From positions 1 to 59,078 of the forward strand of contig LMZS01000008.1 of assembly GCA_001567085.1 (NCBI GenBank): a stretch of 59,078 nt of DNA. Reading direction: 5' to 3'. Below the pieces are notes generated by a model. That model was not told where the DNA came from. It did not search any database and saw nothing but the letters and a program-made list of their open reading frames with translations. Positions 17,505-26,555 of the stretch are shown in pieces (within the stretch, counting starts at the first letter, position 1; the number at the start of each line of letters is the position of its first letter). The position numbers and the translations under genes were made by a program. Source of the stretch: Chloroflexi bacterium OLB15 (GTDB taxonomy: Bacteria > Chloroflexota > Anaerolineae > Aggregatilineales > Phototrophicaceae).

Positions 17505-18851
17505 ATGATTGCCGATACCTCAACTCGCCCCGGCCCAAAAGGGCAAAGCATCATCGCCCGCGATGACGACGTGATGTCTGGCTCAATTATCTCGCGCTAC
17601 CCATTTGTGATGGCGCGCGGCGAAGGGGCAAAAGTGTGGGATGTTGACGGCAACGAATACATTGATTTCGCCGCCGGTATCGCCGTGAACTCCACCGGTC
17701 ACAGCCACCCCAAAGTCGTCGCAGCCATCGTTGAACAGGCGCAGAAATTCCTGCATATCGCAGGGACAGATTATTACTACGAAGTGCAGGTGCGCGTGGC
17801 CGAAAGATTGGCACAGATCGCCCCGTTTGGCGGCGATCCGGCGCGCGTATTCCTGACCAACAGCGGCGCAGAAGCAGTAGAAGGCGCGATCAAGCTGGCG
17901 CGGTGGTATACCGGGCGCCAGAACATCATCGCTTTTTTCGGCGCGTTTCATGGCCGAACAATGGGCGCGCTTTCGCTGAACGCCAGCAAAACGGTGCAAA
18001 AAGCGGGCTTCGCGCCGTTCGTGCCGGGCATCTATCATGTTCCCTACAACAACCCGTATCGCTGCATGCACGGGCGCGAACAGGCCGCCTGCGAGAGCCA
18101 CTGCATATGCGCGGATTACATCGAAGATGTGCTGTTCAAGCGGTTGGTGCCGCCCGATAGCGTAGCCGCGATCATCTTCGAGCCAATACAGGGCGAAGGC
18201 GGCTATGTGGTGCCGGATGCGCGTTTTGTGCAGCAGCTTCGCGATATTTGCGATAAACATGGCATCCTGCTGATCGCCGATGAGGTACAGTCGGGCATTG
18301 GCCGCACCGGAAAATGGTGGGCGATTGAGCACTTCGGCGTGCAGCCAGACATCGTAACCAGCGCGAAAGGCATCGCCAGCGGTATGCCGCTAGGCGCGTT
18401 CATCGCCCGCAAAGAGATCATGACATGGCCGCCCGGCGCGCATGGCAGCACGTTTGGCGGAAACCCGGTATCGTGCGCGGCGGCGCTGGCAACGCTTGAT
18501 CTGGTGCAGTCTGACTATATGGCGAATGCGGTTGAACAGGGCGCTTATATTCGCGAAGCGCTTGAGGAAATGCAAACGCATCACCCCACGTTGAAACACG
18601 GGCGCATTGACGGTATCGGGCTGATGATCGGCGCGGAGTTGGTGTTAGACGAAGCCCGAACGCCAGCGCAGGAAGTGCGCAACACATTGGAAAGCCGCGC
18701 GCTGGAAAATGGTCTGCTGGTGCTGGGCGCAGGCTTTAACACGCTGCGTTTCTGCCCGCCGCTGATGATTGACCGCGAGACGGTGCAGGCAGGATTGGAA
18801 ATTTTCGATAAATCGCTGACGCAGGCCGAGCAGGAAGCGGGCTTGTTGTAA
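17505..18851 (+). CDS. class III aminotransferase (GABA/acetylornithine type)
   Basis: 448 residues of the PLP-dependent class III family. Key sites: TNSGAEAVEGAIKLAR (PLP phosphate), AFHGRTMGALSL, the PLP-ring Asp in LLIADEVQSGIGRTGK, and the Schiff-base Lys288 in TSAKGIASGMPLGAF. An insertion at ~182-207 (PYRCMHGREQAACESHC) carries Cys187, 196, 200 and 202, as in archaeal-type ornithine/GABA aminotransferases. The family moves the omega-amino group of GABA, ornithine or acetylornithine to 2-oxoglutarate. Monocistronic by its own promoter; no arg genes nearby, so the exact substrate is open. Confidence 0.9.
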   Translation: MIADTSTRPGPKGQSIIARDDDVMSGSIISRYPFVMARGEGAKVWDVDGNEYIDFAAGIAVNSTGHSHPKVVAAIVEQAQKFLHIAGTDYYYEVQVRVAERLAQIAPFGGDPARVFLTNSGAEAVEGAIKLARWYTGRQNIIAFFGAFHGRTMGALSLNASKTVQKAGFAPFVPGIYHVPYNNPYRCMHGREQAACESHCICADYIEDVLFKRLVPPDSVAAIIFEPIQGEGGYVVPDARFVQQLRDICDKHGILLIADEVQSGIGRTGKWWAIEHFGVQPDIVTSAKGIASGMPLGAFIARKEIMTWPPGAHGSTFGGNPVSCAAALATLDLVQSDYMANAVEQGAYIREALEEMQTHHPTLKHGRIDGIGLMIGAELVLDEARTPAQEVRNTLESRALENGLLVLGAGFNTLRFCPPLMIDRETVQAGLEIFDKSLTQAEQEAGLL

Positions 18852-18880
18852 CCCAGCCGCAAGGATTCCCCGTATATCAA

Positions 18881-18907
18881 TCCCCTCCCCAAGACGCGGG
18901 GAGGGGA
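18881..18907. repeat. REP-like palindrome after the aminotransferase
   Basis: Perfect 10-bp stem TCCCCTCCCC (18881-18890), loop aagacgc, GGGGAGGGGA (18898-18907), followed by agttt. Between convergent genes, so it may also serve as terminator; related in style to the palindromes at 2840 and 36653. Confidence 0.55.
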
Positions 18908-18975
18908 AGTTTCAGCCGCAGCAATAATTAGCAAGTCACGCAGTAATGCAGCAACCGCCCTTTGCCCCTGTGACG

Positions 18976-20154
18976 TTACGCGGCAGGCGTTTGCTCAGCA
19001 CGGATCGCGTCACGCATACGATCCAGCGCGGCGAGCAGGGTTTCGCGGGTACAACCGTAATTCAAGCGTACAAAACCTTCCCCACCCTCGCCAAACTGCG
19101 CGCCATCATTCAACGCCACTCTGGCCTTGTTCAAGAAGAAGCTGTACGGCGCTTCCGGCAGGTTTAGCGCGCGGCAGTCCAGCCAGATCAGGTAGGTCGC
19201 TTCTGGCATGGTATAGGCGATTTCCGGCAAATGTTCACTCAGATAATCGCTGATCAAATCGCGATTTTCCTGCAAATAGGGCAGCACCTCATCCAGATAC
19301 GGTTGGCCTTCCGTGTAGGCTGAATACGCGCCAACAATACTGAAGTTGTTCGCGCCAAGACCGGTGTTCCACGCCATTTCCTGAAAGCGCCGGCGCAGGG
19401 CTTCATCGGTGATCACCGCATAGCCCAGCCCCAGCCCCGGAATATTAAAGGCTTTGCTAGGCGAATTCAGGGTGATGGTATGCGCGGCAATTTCGGGGCT
19501 TAAACTGGCAATCGAAGTGAAGACAGTCCCGTTATAGCGCAAATCGGCATGGATTTCGTCAGCGACGATGATCAGATCGTGCTTGAGCACAATTTCAGCG
19601 ACGCGCTCCAATTCAGCGCGGGTGAACGAACGGCCAACCGGGTTATGCGGGTTGCAGAACAGCCACATGCGGGTTTGCGGGGTGATAGCTGCTTCGATAG
19701 CATCGAAGTCCATTTCGTAACGCAGTATGCCGTTTGCCAGCGAAGAAACCATCGGCGCATTAACCTGTACCTGTTTGTGCAGCTTGATCGCGCTCAAAAA
19801 TGGCGGATAGATCGGCGTAGTGACGAGAATACCGGTGCCAGCATCGCCCGCGATATGGGTGCAAGCGCCAAGCGCCGACACCAGATTCGAAGTCAGGATC
19901 ACATGCGCCGGTTCAGCAGGGATATGATGCTTTTCGCGCATGCGGCTGGCAATCGCCTCTAGCAGTTGGCTGGAATCGCGCTGATAACCATAGCTCTGAT
20001 GCTGGGCGCGGCGTTGAATGGCTTCCTGCACTACTTTTGGCGAAAGAAAATCGGTATCAGCAACCCATAAAGGCAGCACATCCGGGGGATACAAATTCCA
20101 TTTGATGCTATTTTCGCCGCGATGATAGTCGGGCATGGGGGGCAAAAACGTCAT
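18976..20154 (-). CDS. MalY/PatB-family PLP-dependent C-S lyase
   Basis: The frame opens at 20178, but a -10 element covers that codon, so the second Met at 20154 (MTFLPPMPDYHRGENSIKW) is the better start, giving 392 residues. Hallmarks of the MalY/PatB branch of class I/II aminotransferases are seen: LPLWVADTDF, SYGYQ, CNPHNPVGRSF, the Asp of VADEIHADLRY and Schiff-base Lys in SPSKAFNIPGL. The enzymes cleave cystathionine or related thioethers to a thiol, pyruvate and ammonia. Convergent with the class III aminotransferase. Confidence 0.92.
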   Translation of the reverse strand: MTFLPPMPDYHRGENSIKWNLYPPDVLPLWVADTDFLSPKVVQEAIQRRAQHQSYGYQRDSSQLLEAIASRMREKHHIPAEPAHVILTSNLVSALGACTHIAGDAGTGILVTTPIYPPFLSAIKLHKQVQVNAPMVSSLANGILRYEMDFDAIEAAITPQTRMWLFCNPHNPVGRSFTRAELERVAEIVLKHDLIIVADEIHADLRYNGTVFTSIASLSPEIAAHTITLNSPSKAFNIPGLGLGYAVITDEALRRRFQEMAWNTGLGANNFSIVGAYSAYTEGQPYLDEVLPYLQENRDLISDYLSEHLPEIAYTMPEATYLIWLDCRALNLPEAPYSFFLNKARVALNDGAQFGEGGEGFVRLNYGCTRETLLAALDRMRDAIRAEQTPAA

Positions 20155-20173
20155 TGGCCTAAATTCTCCGCTT

Positions 20174-20206
20174 GGCAAAATCTATGGGCTTACATTTTGC
20201 CTGCAA
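20174..20206 (-). promoter_or_regulatory. promoter of the MalY-type gene with an 8-12-8 inverted repeat
   Basis: On the minus strand TTGCAG (plus 20201-20206), 16-base spacer, TAGATT (plus 20179-20184). It overlaps a perfect inverted repeat GGCAAAAT (20174-20181), 12 bases, ATTTTGCC (20194-20201), a good candidate operator. The position decides the start codon of the gene (20154). Confidence 0.5.
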
Positions 20207-20263
20207 AGATCAGGAGATCAATAACCAGTTAGACCAACACCGGGTTTTACTGCCTTGAAGAAA

Positions 20264-20283
20264 GGGCGGTTCGCGAACCGCCC
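20264..20283 (-). terminator. terminator of the PPM-like gene
   Basis: Perfect palindrome GGGCGGTTCGCGAACCGCCC; read on the minus strand it is followed by tttcttc. It lies 46 bases past the stop of the gene ending at 20329. Confidence 0.65.
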
Positions 20284-20328
20284 CGGCAAATCCAAACCAG
20301 ATTCATGCAAGCAGATAAATAGCCCTGC

Positions 20329-22439
20329 CTACTGCTGGCGGTCAAAGGCAAAGATCGTGCTGCCAGAAACAGCGTAGATCAGGTCTTTATTAGAATCCAC
20401 TGCGACATCGGCAAGATCATTGAACTGGCTGTCATCCAGCGAGCGGAAGCTGGCGGCGCGGGTGCCCGCATGGGTAGTCTGGTAGATCGTGTTCAGGTCG
20501 CCAGCCACGATATACATCATCTGGTCGGTGGGGTTGGTGTTCAGGTACATGCTTCGCACTCCGCCCAGAGTTTGCCCCTCAGGGAAATTGGAGAAAGCAA
20601 AGCCGACGCGCTGGCCGCTGGTGTATTTGAGAAGCGAGCCGTCATTGAGCAGCACGTAGATCGAGCCGGGCGTATCAATGGCGAAATCTACCGCCTGGCG
20701 AATATCGGGGCGGCCTTCACCAACAAAGTATTCCTGCGGCGCGTTGGGGTACGCTCCCCCGGAGGATCATAACGCCAAATCTGGTTTGCGCCGGGGTCTA
20801 GCACATACAAACGCCCCTGCCAGAACTGCATTGACGTGGGGCTAACCCAGGTGCTGTTGTTTAACTGCTGGGCGCTGCACTGCTGGGTGAAACGCGGCGG
20901 GCAGTTGATCAAAACGCCGTTGCTATCCAGCGCGGTGATCACACTGCCCTGCTGCAAACCAGCGTCATCATCTGCCCAGGCAATATCCAGTATATCGCCC
21001 ACTGCAAACTGATTGACCGTGCCGCCGCGCCGCATCGCGCTGATGGCCTGGCGCGTGCCGGAAGCTACCGAAAGCCCGTTAGAATTCAACGTCAGGCGAT
21101 AAACAAGGTCATTGCCATCGTCCAGCACGTACAGGTCTTCACCCTGCAACACGACGCGGGTCAGCACCGCGCTGGGCAGCGAATCAACCGCTGTTGTCTG
21201 GCGGCGATCAATCCCAACGAGCGCGTCAGTAACCTGTTGTGCTTCCTGCGAAAGCGCCGCTAACTGCGGATCGCCAGGCTTCATGACATTACAGGTATCA
21301 ATGACGGCCTGGGTTGCGCTCCACGCGGCCACCGTCCCGCGTACATCGTTGGAAGCGATGCCACGCGCCAGATTTGCCGCCTGATAAGCATTGGCGACGC
21401 ACTGATCGAACTCGCTTTGGCCGGTGCCGCTAACCCAAAAGACGATAACCACGACCACAACCACAACCGGGATCAACAGCGCTAACGCAGCCATCCAGGG
21501 GCTGGATGTTCGCAGCTTTTGGGGTTCTTTGGGCGGCGGCAGCACGATATCTACCGCATCATTCACGCCGTCAATGACCTTCGCTGTGGTCAAAGCAGCG
21601 CCACCTACCGCATGTTTCAAAGTGTCGCCGCGTGTATCACTCAGGCGTGGGCCACTGGCAGGCTGCGGCTGCGCTTTCGCGGCAGATGCGTTCGCCGCCT
21701 CAACAGGGGAAGGGTCGCGGGTGCTTTCGCCTTCGCGTGATGCCAGCGGAGAGGGTACCTCAGGGGGTACGAACTCGATCGCCATCGCTGTAAGCATCCC
21801 AGCGGCAAGGTCTTTGATGCCGATCAACACTTCACCAATGTCATCGCGCCCCAACGCGCCGCAAACCGCGTGATAATCAAGATCAGCCAGCGCCGCATCA
21901 GCCATCAACAGCCGCGTCCCATTCTTGACGGTATACATCGCCATGCGCATATCTGGCGACATCTGTACGCCTAGTGGGGTGCCGTATAGCTGCTCATCAT
22001 TGGCAAATTCAGCGGGGAATGGCTGAACCACATCATCTTGTAAGAACAGCGCCGCGCCAGCGCCAATCCGCCCAACATATAAATCCGCCCCGCGCAAAAC
22101 AGCGCAGAGGATCGTAGCTTCATAATGGTAGGGATCGCGCTGATTGTGATCGAATAGATTCTCGTTGAGGTGCGAAAAAGCGGCGCGCAAACCGTTAGTC
22201 ACGCTGCCAGCGCTGTTGAAATAGCGTTCGGCGCACAGGGCGACCATCTGCTCATAAAACGCAGGTGGCGCAACAGAATCGCCAGAGGGCAGCACCAGCC
22301 CAAAGAAGGTATCGGCTTCACGCCCGCGCGCTGCCTTCTTAGGGGCAACCTCTACCAGCGCGCCGGGCGGTGTAGTGCTGATTGCGCGGCCATTGACTAC
22401 ATTCAGATGGCCGACGAGCGCCTCGAAGTCGAATGCCAT
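20329..22439 (-). CDS. PPM-phosphatase-like protein with membrane helix and predicted propeller (frameshifted)
   Basis: Starts at MAFDFEALVG (22439). Residues ~40-225 resemble PP2C/PPM phosphatases (YHYEATILCAVLRGADLYVGRIGAGAALFL, later TRLLMADAAL) but lack the catalytic Asp positions: the usual VGDSRAYL strand reads VGRIGAGAALFL. A disordered linker and one helix (314-336) follow, then about 360 extracytoplasmic residues with repeated blade-like strands (VVLQGEDLYVLDDGNDLVYRL, FWQGRLYVLDPGANQIWRYD). At a run of five C (20756-20760) the frame changes and the reading continues to 20329 (GRPDIRQAVDFAID... to IFAFDRQQ). Repaired length ~703. Probably a signalling protein, not an active phosphatase. 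Confidence 0.65.
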
Positions 22440-22585
22440 AGTCGTTCTCAAACAAGATGCAGGCCAGTAAGTCTGCTGGCATTGTACCGCAGGACAGCGC
22501 CTGATGACGATATATACCGCCATGAAAGGCGCTGCGCTGACCGAAGCGCAAGCAGGCGCAAGGCTATTTACTTTTCATCAACCAT

Positions 22586-22614
22586 TTGAATTATTTAGAA
22601 TAATCAGCCATAAT
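22586..22614 (+). promoter_or_regulatory. sigma70-type promoter
   Basis: TTGAAT (22586-22591), 17-base spacer, CATAAT (22609-22614), 42 bases before ATG 22656. The same hexamer pair and spacing recur at 30205. Confidence 0.55.
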
Positions 22615-22655
22615 CCCGCGTATAGTCTTTTTCTATCCAACGGGAAAGCCGGAAC

Positions 22656-23663
22656 ATGAAAATTCTGATCATCGGTGGATCGCGGTTTGTGGGCAAGCAT
22701 CTGGTAGATGCGGCGCTGGCGCACGGGCATGACGTAACCACGTTCAACCGGGGCAAAAGTGAGACGACCCCGCCCGCTGGCGTAGAGGCGCTGCGCGGGG
22801 ATCGGGATGGGCAGCTTGACGCGCTAAAAGGCCGGGCGTGGGACGCGGTATTCGATACCTGCGGGTTTGTGCCGCGCGTGGTCAAACAATCGGCTGAACT
22901 GCTGAAGGATGCGGTTGGTCAGTACGTGTTCATCTCTTCCCTTTCGGTGTATTCAGGCTTTGAGCCAGACAGCGACGAAACTGCTGCGCTGGAAACAGTA
23001 GAAGATAAGGCATCAGAAGATGTTGCCGCGCATTATGGCGCGCTAAAAGCCCTGTGTGAGCAAACGATTGAGGCAGAATTTCCCGGCAGATCGGCGCATT
23101 TACGGGCGGGGCTGATCATCGGCCCAAACGACTATGCGAATCGTTTCCCCTACTGGATGAAGCGCCTGCCACAGGGGGGCGAAGTGCTGGCGCCGGGTAA
23201 ACCTGAAGCGCTGGTACAGATGATCGACTCGCGAGATATTGCCGAATGGGGGATGCACCTTGTCGAAAACAATATCAACGGGGTGTTTAATACCACCGGG
23301 CCAGAACAACCGATTCCGGCGGGCAGGTTGCTGGCGACGCTGGTGAATACCCTAAACGCCGGTGTGCAATTGACGTGGGTGAGCGATGAATTTTTGATCG
23401 AGGAACAGCTTGCCCCGCTGGATGGCATCCCATTCTGGCTGCCAGCGGAATATGACGGTTTCTTCCAGCGGAACATTGATCGCGCGCTGGCGGCAGGGTT
23501 GAAATTCCGGCCTCTGGCAGAGACAGCAGCGGATACAGCGGAATGGCTGAAAAGCAGCCCAGAGCCAAAAGCATCCAGTTCGGGAATCAAAATTGAAAGC
23601 GGGCTAACCCCTGAGCGAGAAACCGAACTGCTGGCAAAATGGCACTCGCGGGCAGGCAGCTAG
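22656..23663 (+). CDS. NAD(P)-binding epimerase/reductase, CSP41-like SDR
   Basis: 335-residue atypical extended SDR. N-terminal Rossmann motif GGSRFVGKH (8-16), then NRGKSETTPP, VFDTCGFVPRVVKQSAELL and a Tyr-containing ISSLSVYSG segment; the classical YxxxK is replaced by YGALKALCE. This pattern is that of the CSP41/Rv-type 'NAD-dependent epimerase/dehydratase' group common in Chloroflexota and Actinomycetota. Substrate unknown. It has its own promoter and converges on prfA with a 2-base gap. Confidence 0.8.
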   Translation: MKILIIGGSRFVGKHLVDAALAHGHDVTTFNRGKSETTPPAGVEALRGDRDGQLDALKGRAWDAVFDTCGFVPRVVKQSAELLKDAVGQYVFISSLSVYSGFEPDSDETAALETVEDKASEDVAAHYGALKALCEQTIEAEFPGRSAHLRAGLIIGPNDYANRFPYWMKRLPQGGEVLAPGKPEALVQMIDSRDIAEWGMHLVENNINGVFNTTGPEQPIPAGRLLATLVNTLNAGVQLTWVSDEFLIEEQLAPLDGIPFWLPAEYDGFFQRNIDRALAAGLKFRPLAETAADTAEWLKSSPEPKASSSGIKIESGLTPERETELLAKWHSRAGS

Positions 23664-23665
23664 CG

Positions 23666-24745
23666 TTAGTCAACGCCCCCGCTGGCGAGCTTTTCGGCCT
23701 GATCCTGCGCGATCAGCTCATCAATGAACGGGTCAAGATCGCCATCCATGATTGCCGGAAGGTTGTAACTGGTCATATTGATGCGGTGATCGGTGACGCG
23801 GTTTTGCGGGTAGTTGTAGGTGCGTATCTTCTCAGAGCGTTCGCCTGTGCCCACCTGCGCCCGGCGATCATTTTCCTGCGCGCTGCGCTGGCGCTCCATT
23901 TCCATCTCGTACAGCCGCGCAATCAGGATTTGCTTGGCGCGTAAGCGGTTTTGAAGCTGGCTGCGCTCGTCCTGTACCGCAACCACCAGTCCAGTAGGGA
24001 TGTGGGTCATGCGCACAGCGCTGTCGGTCGTATTGACCGACTGGCCGCCTGCGCCGCCGCTGCGATAAACATCTACCCGCACATCATTCATGTCTAGCTG
24101 CACGTCTACTTCGTCCATTTGAGCGAGAACGGCGACGGTGACGGTGCTGGTGTGAACGCGCCCCTGGCTTTCCGTTTCAGGCACGCGCTGCACGCGATGA
24201 ACGCCGCTCTCAAACTTCAGGCGGCTGAACGCGCCCTCGCCCTTGACCTCAAACTTGATTTCCTTGAAGCCGCCGATGCCAGTTTCACTCTGGTCAATAA
24301 CTTCGGTTCGCCAGTTGTGCTGCGACGCATAATAGCTGTACATGCGGAACAGATCAGCGGCAAACAGGCCAGACTCGTCGCCACCTGTTCCGGCGCGGAT
24401 TTCCATGATCACATTTTTATCATCACGGGCATCTTTGGGCAGCAGCAGCAAGCGCAGTTTTTCTTCTAATTCCGCTGTGGCAGTTGTCAGCGTATCTACA
24501 TCTTCCTGCGCCATTTCGCGAATTTCAGGATCGCTTTCGGCTGCCAGTAGTTCATGCGCCTGCGCCAATTGATCCGATTGCAGGTGGAAACTGCGATAGG
24601 TTTCAACAATTTCTTCAAGAGAAGATCGTTCTTTGCTGTATTCGGCGATCTTATTGTAGTCAGTCATGACTTCAGGATCGCTCAGCAGTTTTTCCAGTTC
24701 TTCATAGCGGGCGTCAATCGCCGCCAGCTTGTCAAGCATTGCCAT
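23666..24745 (-). CDS. prfA: peptide chain release factor 1
   Basis: 359 residues, normal length for RF1. It releases the finished peptide at UAA and UAG. The stop-codon-reading motif is PET at 189-191 (RVPETESQGRVHTS; the PxT form of RF1), and the peptidyl-hydrolase motif GGQ is at 233-235 (RSGGAGGQSVNTTDSAVRMTH). C-terminal RTYNYPQNRVTDHRI is intact. The gene stands alone: no prmC, which often follows prfA and methylates the GGQ glutamine, is adjacent; a minus-strand TATAAT appears at about 24793-24798 upstream. First codons MAMLDKLAAIDARYEEL match the family start. Confidence 0.98.
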   Translation of the reverse strand: MAMLDKLAAIDARYEELEKLLSDPEVMTDYNKIAEYSKERSSLEEIVETYRSFHLQSDQLAQAHELLAAESDPEIREMAQEDVDTLTTATAELEEKLRLLLLPKDARDDKNVIMEIRAGTGGDESGLFAADLFRMYSYYASQHNWRTEVIDQSETGIGGFKEIKFEVKGEGAFSRLKFESGVHRVQRVPETESQGRVHTSTVTVAVLAQMDEVDVQLDMNDVRVDVYRSGGAGGQSVNTTDSAVRMTHIPTGLVVAVQDERSQLQNRLRAKQILIARLYEMEMERQRSAQENDRRAQVGTGERSEKIRTYNYPQNRVTDHRINMTSYNLPAIMDGDLDPFIDELIAQDQAEKLASGGVD

Positions 24746-25085
24746 AGGTTGAAACCAGTCAGTTGTGAAATGACGTATTGAGAATAGAGAACATTATAGG
24801 CGGTGGTAAGGTCAATCGTGTAGGGGCGAGTTGCCTTTATCCCTGCCGTTCCCTCTAAAATACCCGTTTACAGGTATCATTTATAAAGCATCGCGAACTG
24901 CTGCCTTCGCGGCTCTCACCCGCTGCGCCCTCTAGAATGGTTTGCGAATCGCCCACCCAACCGCCAGTCAGGGTGAGGGTATGGAGCGATATTTATCTAT
25001 CACTCACGCCGCAAAATTAACTTTTGCCGTAAGCTGTATCATGCGCTAAGGTAATCGCCGCTGGCATTCAAAAGGCTCTTAAGTT
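24746..25085. other. 340-base intergenic region with a weak promoter
   Basis: Between divergent prfA and the tyrosine phosphatase gene. It holds a minus-strand TATAAT near 24793, a gggtgaggg segment at about 24968-24977 resembling the tail of the 2840 palindrome, and before the right-hand gene TTGCCG (25024-25029), 17 bases, TAAGGT (25047-25052). No tRNA or small ORF convinced me. Confidence 0.4.
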
Positions 25086-25994
25086 ATGCCTAAAAAAAGC
25101 AGTTGGAAAAAAAAAGCGGGCAAACTGGGCGCGGTGATAGTGGGAGTGCCGCTGGCCTTCATCTATCGCGGCAGGCGTATTCGCGGGCGTAAAAATCCGC
25201 ACCCCGACCCCAAAACGCTAATCATCATTCCTGAACGCGAACAGGATGGGCTGATCCCGTTAACAGGCGGGGTGAACTTTCGCGATATTGGCGGCTACAA
25301 AACCGCTGACGGCAGACAAGTGAAATACGGGGTCGTATACCGCTCTGGCACGCTGGACGCACTGACCGGTGATGATTTACAAAAGCTGTCAGACTTAAAC
25401 ATCACCCGTGTTTTCGATTTGCGGCTGGAAGAAGAAGCTGAAAAGCAGCCTGACCGCCTGCCGCCGAACGCAGTCTATGAACATACGCCGATTCAAGCAG
25501 GCAGCAACCCGATCACGCGGGTCGTTTCATTGATGCGCAACATTGACCGGCTGAACGAGTTTGTCGTGAACAGCTATACCAAACATCTGATTGACGCCGA
25601 AGCAAAGACCTACGCGGGCATTTTCAAGAAGATTGCGGCGGAAGACGGCGCATCGGTGATTCATTGTACTGCGGGCAAAGATCGCACAGGGGTTGGTGTG
25701 GCGCTTCTGCTTTCGGCGCTCGGCGTGCCAGATGAAACCATTGTGGCTGATTATTCGCTGAGCAACCGCAGCTATGACATGTACTACAAAGATGCTGTTG
25801 ATCAGCTTGCGCCGCTGAAAAAGCTGGGCATATTGCCAGAAGACATCTCTGGACTGCTGGTAAGCGACCCCGAATTTATGCGCCAATCACTGCGTTATTT
25901 ACATGAACGCTATGGAAGCGCGGAGGCTTATCTTCAAAAAGCAGGCGTAGATGCTGCCACCTTAAACAAGCTGCAATCGCGGCTGTTGGCGTAA
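25086..25994 (+). CDS. tyrosine-protein phosphatase (Y_phosphatase3 type)
   Basis: 302 residues. A very basic N-terminus (MPKKSSWKKKAGK) with a short hydrophobic segment (GAVIVGVPLAFIY, 15-27) suggests a membrane anchor. The phosphatase domain has NFRDIGGY (64-71), YRSGTLDALT, an RVFDLR strand and the catalytic loop HCTAGKDRTG with Cys194 and Arg200. This is the lipid/tyrosine phosphatase family that includes Mycobacterium PtpB-like and LipA-type enzymes, many of which also act on phosphoinositides or phosphoserine. Monocistronic; its stop is 3 bases before that of the convergent gene. Confidence 0.9.
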   Translation: MPKKSSWKKKAGKLGAVIVGVPLAFIYRGRRIRGRKNPHPDPKTLIIIPEREQDGLIPLTGGVNFRDIGGYKTADGRQVKYGVVYRSGTLDALTGDDLQKLSDLNITRVFDLRLEEEAEKQPDRLPPNAVYEHTPIQAGSNPITRVVSLMRNIDRLNEFVVNSYTKHLIDAEAKTYAGIFKKIAAEDGASVIHCTAGKDRTGVGVALLLSALGVPDETIVADYSLSNRSYDMYYKDAVDQLAPLKKLGILPEDISGLLVSDPEFMRQSLRYLHERYGSAEAYLQKAGVDAATLNKLQSRLLA

Positions 25995-25997
25995 CCC

Positions 25998-26552
25998 TTA
26001 AACCCCGCGCCAGTCAATGACGGTGGCGGCTTCACGCCAGCGCGCGGAGATAGCTTCCACCATCTGCGCATCATTCAAATAGGAAGTGTCTACCACCAGC
26101 ACATCGGGATTTTTGCGAATGCTCCATTCACGGCGCACTTTGCCTAACGCCAGATCGCGCTCACGGGGGTCATGAAAGCGCGCGCCTAACGCCAGATGAA
26201 GCCGTTGCAGCACTGCATCCACCGATGCGGTCGCGCAAATGACCGGCCCGGTGGTATGCAGCATATCATAAGCGCCGCGCATCAGGGTTTCGCCGCCAAT
26301 GGCGATGAGCGCGCCGCGATACAGAGCAATTTCTGAAAGCAGCTCATCTTCCAGCGTTTTCAGGCGTGATTCACCGTACAGCGCGCGCACTTCTTCGCCC
26401 GGCATCTCGGCATGATCTTCCAACCGTGATTCAAAATCTACAAAGCGCATTCGCAGGGTTTCTGCCGTGCGCCGGGCTATTGGCATTTGAAGCGGGCCAA
26501 GATAGCCGGTCAGAATTAGATTCTGGTCAAATGATGCTGAAGATGAGAGCAT
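25998..26552 (-). CDS. shikimate kinase-like protein lacking the P-loop
   Basis: 184 residues with the overall layout of shikimate kinase (LILTGYLGP...ARRTAETLRMRFVDFESRLEDHAEM, then LIAIGGETLMRG, matching the GGG substrate strand and the FVDLD start of the shikimate site). But the Walker A region is GYLGPLQMP (16-24): no GxGK[ST], with Gln22 where the ATP-binding Lys should be. The lid region ERDLALGKVRREW keeps Arg. Probably not an ATP-dependent kinase. It starts 3 bases after the HAD hydrolase gene, so they are co-expressed. No other aro genes are near. Function unknown. Confidence 0.65.
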   Translation of the reverse strand: MLSSSASFDQNLILTGYLGPLQMPIARRTAETLRMRFVDFESRLEDHAEMPGEEVRALYGESRLKTLEDELLSEIALYRGALIAIGGETLMRGAYDMLHTTGPVICATASVDAVLQRLHLALGARFHDPRERDLALGKVRREWSIRKNPDVLVVDTSYLNDAQMVEAISARWREAATVIDWRGV

Positions 26553-26555
26553 CGT

